Positions 61,840 to 64,000 of a DNA stretch of 64,000 nucleotides are shown here, one piece after another. The stretch is from Tolypothrix bouteillei VB521301 (GTDB lineage Bacteria; Cyanobacteriota; Cyanobacteriia; Cyanobacteriales; Nostocaceae), in NCBI RefSeq assembly GCF_000760695.4, contig NZ_JHEG04000001.1, forward strand, positions 5,524,204 through 5,588,203, written 5' to 3'. The position numbers were made by a program, and so were the translations under genes. Position 1 is the stretch's first letter, and every line of letters begins with the position of its first letter. The notes under the pieces were generated by a model. It was given only the letters and a program-made list of their open reading frames with translations, was not told the origin of the DNA and searched no databases.

Positions 61840-63174
61840 ATGACTGTTTCTCAAAAAATTTGTTTGGGATTTCTAGCAGTCATCAGCGTAGGAACTATCC
61901 TACTGATGATGCCTTTTTCGACCAGTAGCGGTCATTGGAATGACCCGATTGTAGCCTTATTTACTTCTACTTCAGCAGTTTGCGTTACAGGTTTGGGGGT
62001 TGTTGATACGGGTACTTACTTTTCCTTTTGGGGTCAATTTTTTATGGCTCTTTTGGTCCAAATTGGGGGTTTGGGCTACATGACCACCACAACCTTTCTC
62101 ATTTTGTTGATCGGTCGGAGATTTGAATTGCGACAAAAAATCGCTATCCAACAAGCCTTAGATCGACCGGGAATGCAAGGAAGCGTCCAAATAATTCGTT
62201 CCATCATTGCCACTACCTTAATTTTTGAAATCACTGGAATATTTTTACTGCTACCTGCTTTTGTTCCAGATTATGGCTGGAGTAAAGGGCTTTGGCTATC
62301 GATTTTCCACAGTATTAATTCTTGGAACAATGCAGGTTTTAGTTTGTTTCCAGATAACTTAATCAAATATCAATCATCGGTTTTAGTCGTTTTTGTTGTC
62401 AGCGGGTTAATTATTTTTGGGGGCATCGGCTATCAAGTCATTTTAGAAGCTTTTGTTTGGCTGCGCGATACTTGGCAAAAACGACAACTAAAACTCCTGT
62501 TTTCTTTAGATTTTAAGGTAGCAGTGAGTACAACTCTGGTTCTTTTAATTTTGGGAGCTATTGCATTTTTCTTTGTGGAACTTAGAAATCCCGCAACATT
62601 TAGTAACCTCAGTTTTCCGGATAAATTATTAGTTGCTTGGTTTCAATCAGTGACACCCAGAACTGCTGGATTTAATACTATTGACATAGGCAAAATGACA
62701 ACAGCAGGGTTATTTATTACTATTGCACTGATGTTTATTGGTGCCAGTCCGGGTGGAACGGGAGGTGGTATCAAAACAACGACGTTGAGAGTTCTTACAA
62801 GTTGTACCAAGGCAATTCTTCAAGGCAAAGAAGAAGTTTTGCTCTACGATCGAAAAGTCGCAATCTCTTTAGTATTAAAGGCTGTTGGTGTTTTAATTGG
62901 CTCAATTGGTACTGTCATTCTCGCTACGATATTGATTGCACTAACAGATCCAAAAATATCATTTATTCAAATTCTTTTTGAAGTCGTATCGGCTTTTGCA
63001 ACTGTAGGTCTCTCTACAGGAATTACAGGAAGTGTTTCTGTAGGAGCAAAACTGATACTCATAGTTACAATGTATATAGGAAGGGTTGGCGTTTTGCTGC
63101 TTATGTCGGCAATCCTTGGAGATCCGCGTCCTACTAACGTTCATTATCCTGAAGAAAATTTGCTTGTGGGCTAG
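61840..63174 (+). CDS. ktrB: K+/Na+ uptake transporter KtrB
   Basis: Membrane subunit of a Ktr-type potassium uptake system in the TrkH superfamily. The 444-residue protein has four membrane-pore-membrane repeats with filter segments STSAVCVTGLGV, INSWNNAGFSLF, QSVTPRTAGFNT and VVSAFATVGLSTG; each holds a conserved Gly of the selectivity filter. I chose the ATG at 61840 (MTVSQKICLGF), because 15 upstream codons are not typical. The regulatory subunit KtrA is encoded 332 bases downstream. Cyanobacterial Ktr systems need Na+ and support osmotic adaptation. Confidence 0.94.
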   Translation: MTVSQKICLGFLAVISVGTILLMMPFSTSSGHWNDPIVALFTSTSAVCVTGLGVVDTGTYFSFWGQFFMALLVQIGGLGYMTTTTFLILLIGRRFELRQKIAIQQALDRPGMQGSVQIIRSIIATTLIFEITGIFLLLPAFVPDYGWSKGLWLSIFHSINSWNNAGFSLFPDNLIKYQSSVLVVFVVSGLIIFGGIGYQVILEAFVWLRDTWQKRQLKLLFSLDFKVAVSTTLVLLILGAIAFFFVELRNPATFSNLSFPDKLLVAWFQSVTPRTAGFNTIDIGKMTTAGLFITIALMFIGASPGGTGGGIKTTTLRVLTSCTKAILQGKEEVLLYDRKVAISLVLKAVGVLIGSIGTVILATILIALTDPKISFIQILFEVVSAFATVGLSTGITGSVSVGAKLILIVTMYIGRVGVLLLMSAILGDPRPTNVHYPEENLLVG

Positions 63175-63276
63175 TTATATCATAAGGGAGATGATTCACA
63201 GTCAATACTCAATGCCTGATAAATAATTTACCAGAGTGATAAGATATAGTTGATTGGGCAGAAAATGAAAACCTTT

Positions 63277-63300
63277 AAAATTCGGTTATGCCGAATTTTT
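63277..63300 (+). terminator. terminator-like hairpin after ktrB
   Basis: The arms AAAATTCGG and CCGAATTTT with loop TTATG, followed by a U, lie about 100 bases after the ktrB stop. It would end the ktrB message before ktrA. Confidence 0.55.
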
Positions 63301-63384
63301 CTGGGAATATCCTAAGTGTGTAAATTATTCTCAGACTGTAAGTCTGGGGCTATATACAAAAGCCTCTTCCGCAAGCTAGAAGTA

Positions 63385-63432
63385 GTTCGCGCAGGCGGAT
63401 TTTGTTTGTACAGTCGCGATTTAGAAGATCGC
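63385..63432. repeat. dispersed AGTCCGC-GCGGACT repeat, copy 3
   Basis: TAGTTCGCGCAGGCGGATTTTGTTTGTACAGTCGCGA matches the copies at 54545-54606 and 56739-56790 in order, with several substitutions. Confidence 0.7.
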
Positions 63433-63506
63433 ATAATATTTTTGCACTCGTTAAGATGCTGCCGTTTTTCTCATAAAAAAAGCATTGTTAATTAAGGATC
63501 AAAACT

Positions 63507-64000
63507 GTGAATTTGTCATCGTTGGGATTTTTTCGCAGTCTGCGTAAAGACAACCAGCAATTTGCTGTTATAGGGTTAGGTCGTTTTGGGCGTTCTGTCT
63601 GTTCAACTTTACATAAGTTTGGCTATGAAGTCTTAGCTACGGATATAGACGAAAAGCGGGTATCGCAAGCATTAACGGAGCAAATAACTGCTCATGCTTT
63701 GCAACTAGATTCAACAGAGTCAGCAGCACTCAAAGAAGCAGGAATTTTGGAATTTGATACGGTGATTGTGGCAATTGGAAATTACGTTCAGGAAAGTATA
63801 GTCACAACATTAAATGTCAAAGAGGGTGGTGTACCTCATGTTGTGGCAAAAGCTTCTAGTGAAGTTCACTGCAAACTATTACATAAAGTAGGAGCAGACC
63901 ACGTTGTCTTTCCTGAATATGAAGCAGGTTGTGCTCTAGCAAGAACTCTGACTAAGCCTTCTATCTTGGATAGATTTGACCTCGACCCAGATAACAGTAT
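63507..64000 (+). CDS. ktrA: Ktr regulatory subunit KtrA (partial, C-terminus off window)
   Basis: NAD(H)/ATP-binding RCK subunit that gates KtrB. The reading frame from GTG at 63507 stays open to the window edge (164 codons). The Rossmann start is FAVIGLGRFGRSVCST, followed by EVLATDIDEKRV, DTVIVAIGNYVQESI and the RCK region KVGADHVVFPEYEAGC. KtrA is about 220 residues, so the C-terminal RCK_C domain is cut off. The GTG start is the first candidate after the repeat block; no ATG is nearby. Confidence 0.93.
   Translation, partial: MNLSSLGFFRSLRKDNQQFAVIGLGRFGRSVCSTLHKFGYEVLATDIDEKRVSQALTEQITAHALQLDSTESAALKEAGILEFDTVIVAIGNYVQESIVTTLNVKEGGVPHVVAKASSEVHCKLLHKVGADHVVFPEYEAGCALARTLTKPSILDRFDLDPDNS

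Larger units (their letters stand above)
63175..63506. other. ktrB-ktrA spacer with hairpins and a dispersed repeat
   Basis: The spacer contains a terminator-like hairpin (63277-63300), a CAGACTGTAAGTCTGG palindrome (63331-63346), and a copy of the AGTxCGCGCAGGCGGAxTTxGTTTGTxxAGTCGCGA repeat (63385-63432). ktrA probably has its own promoter. Confidence 0.6.

Overview
The window is chromosomal DNA from a cyanobacterium, most likely a filamentous Nostocales member (Nostoc, Scytonema or Tolypothrix-like). Direct evidence is the set of oxygenic-photosynthesis genes (psaE, psb28, ndhO, two tocopherol genes, a plastid-fibrillin homologue), a Yfr1-type small RNA, very frequent GCGATCGC (HIP1) octamers, and many heptameric short tandem repeats (STRR) of the kind known from heterocyst-forming cyanobacteria. 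No rRNA, tRNA, CRISPR array or prophage was recognised. Both window edges cut genes: hisD on the left and ktrA on the right.

Layout. 0-6.4 kb (minus strand): hisD, a TldE/TldD-like protease pair and cysS. 6.5-16.6 kb: housekeeping and photosynthesis genes, namely a COG0523 metallochaperone GTPase, an Rpn-family nuclease, dtd, psb28, moaB, mraY, a DUF3134-like protein, a fibrillin, psaE, mutM, ndhO and malate dehydrogenase. 16.5-20.6 kb: a cyclic-peptide-type ABC exporter and a glutamine/basic amino acid importer. 20.75 kb: Yfr1. 21-24.5 kb: a LysR regulator divergent from a trpB-trpA pair, resembling Pseudomonas trpI-trpBA.

24.6-31.4 kb is an accessory patch: a cysteine desulfurase, an MntA/HepT pair whose HepT carries an in-frame stop, a TnpB element, VanW, an Ldh-family oxidoreductase, VapBC and gene remnants. 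31.8-34.8 kb holds an S41 peptidase and murJ. 35.4-44.8 kb is a taxis signalling locus: REC-histidine kinase, CheW, a soluble four-GAF methyl-accepting protein with cyanobacteriochrome-like GAF domains, a CheA-REC hybrid and a second CheW. CheB and CheR are absent.

44.8-64 kb: a secreted EndA-type nuclease, a coupled ATP-grasp ligase/lysine-2,3-aminomutase-like pair, a GT4 glycosyltransferase, a DUF2079 membrane protein, a third TldD-like protein, two Uma2 genes (one frameshifted), coaE with a TnpB element abutting its start codon, a CobA-HemD fusion, a TPR protein, a PD-(D/E)XK-like protein, the tocopherol pair (prenyltransferase plus gamma-tocopherol methyltransferase) and ktrB/ktrA.

The strongest theme is the interplay of small repeats with coding ends. 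Heptamer arrays supply the stop codons of moaB and the taxis receptor, a dispersed palindromic repeat supplies the last codons of coaE, and low-complexity CTCCCC-type repeats are translated as proline-rich linkers in CheA and CobA-HemD. The best candidates for under-described biology are the aminomutase/ATP-grasp pair, the LysR-trpBA unit with its duplicated leader, and the receptor with mixed Cys-His and Cys-Tyr chromophore pockets.
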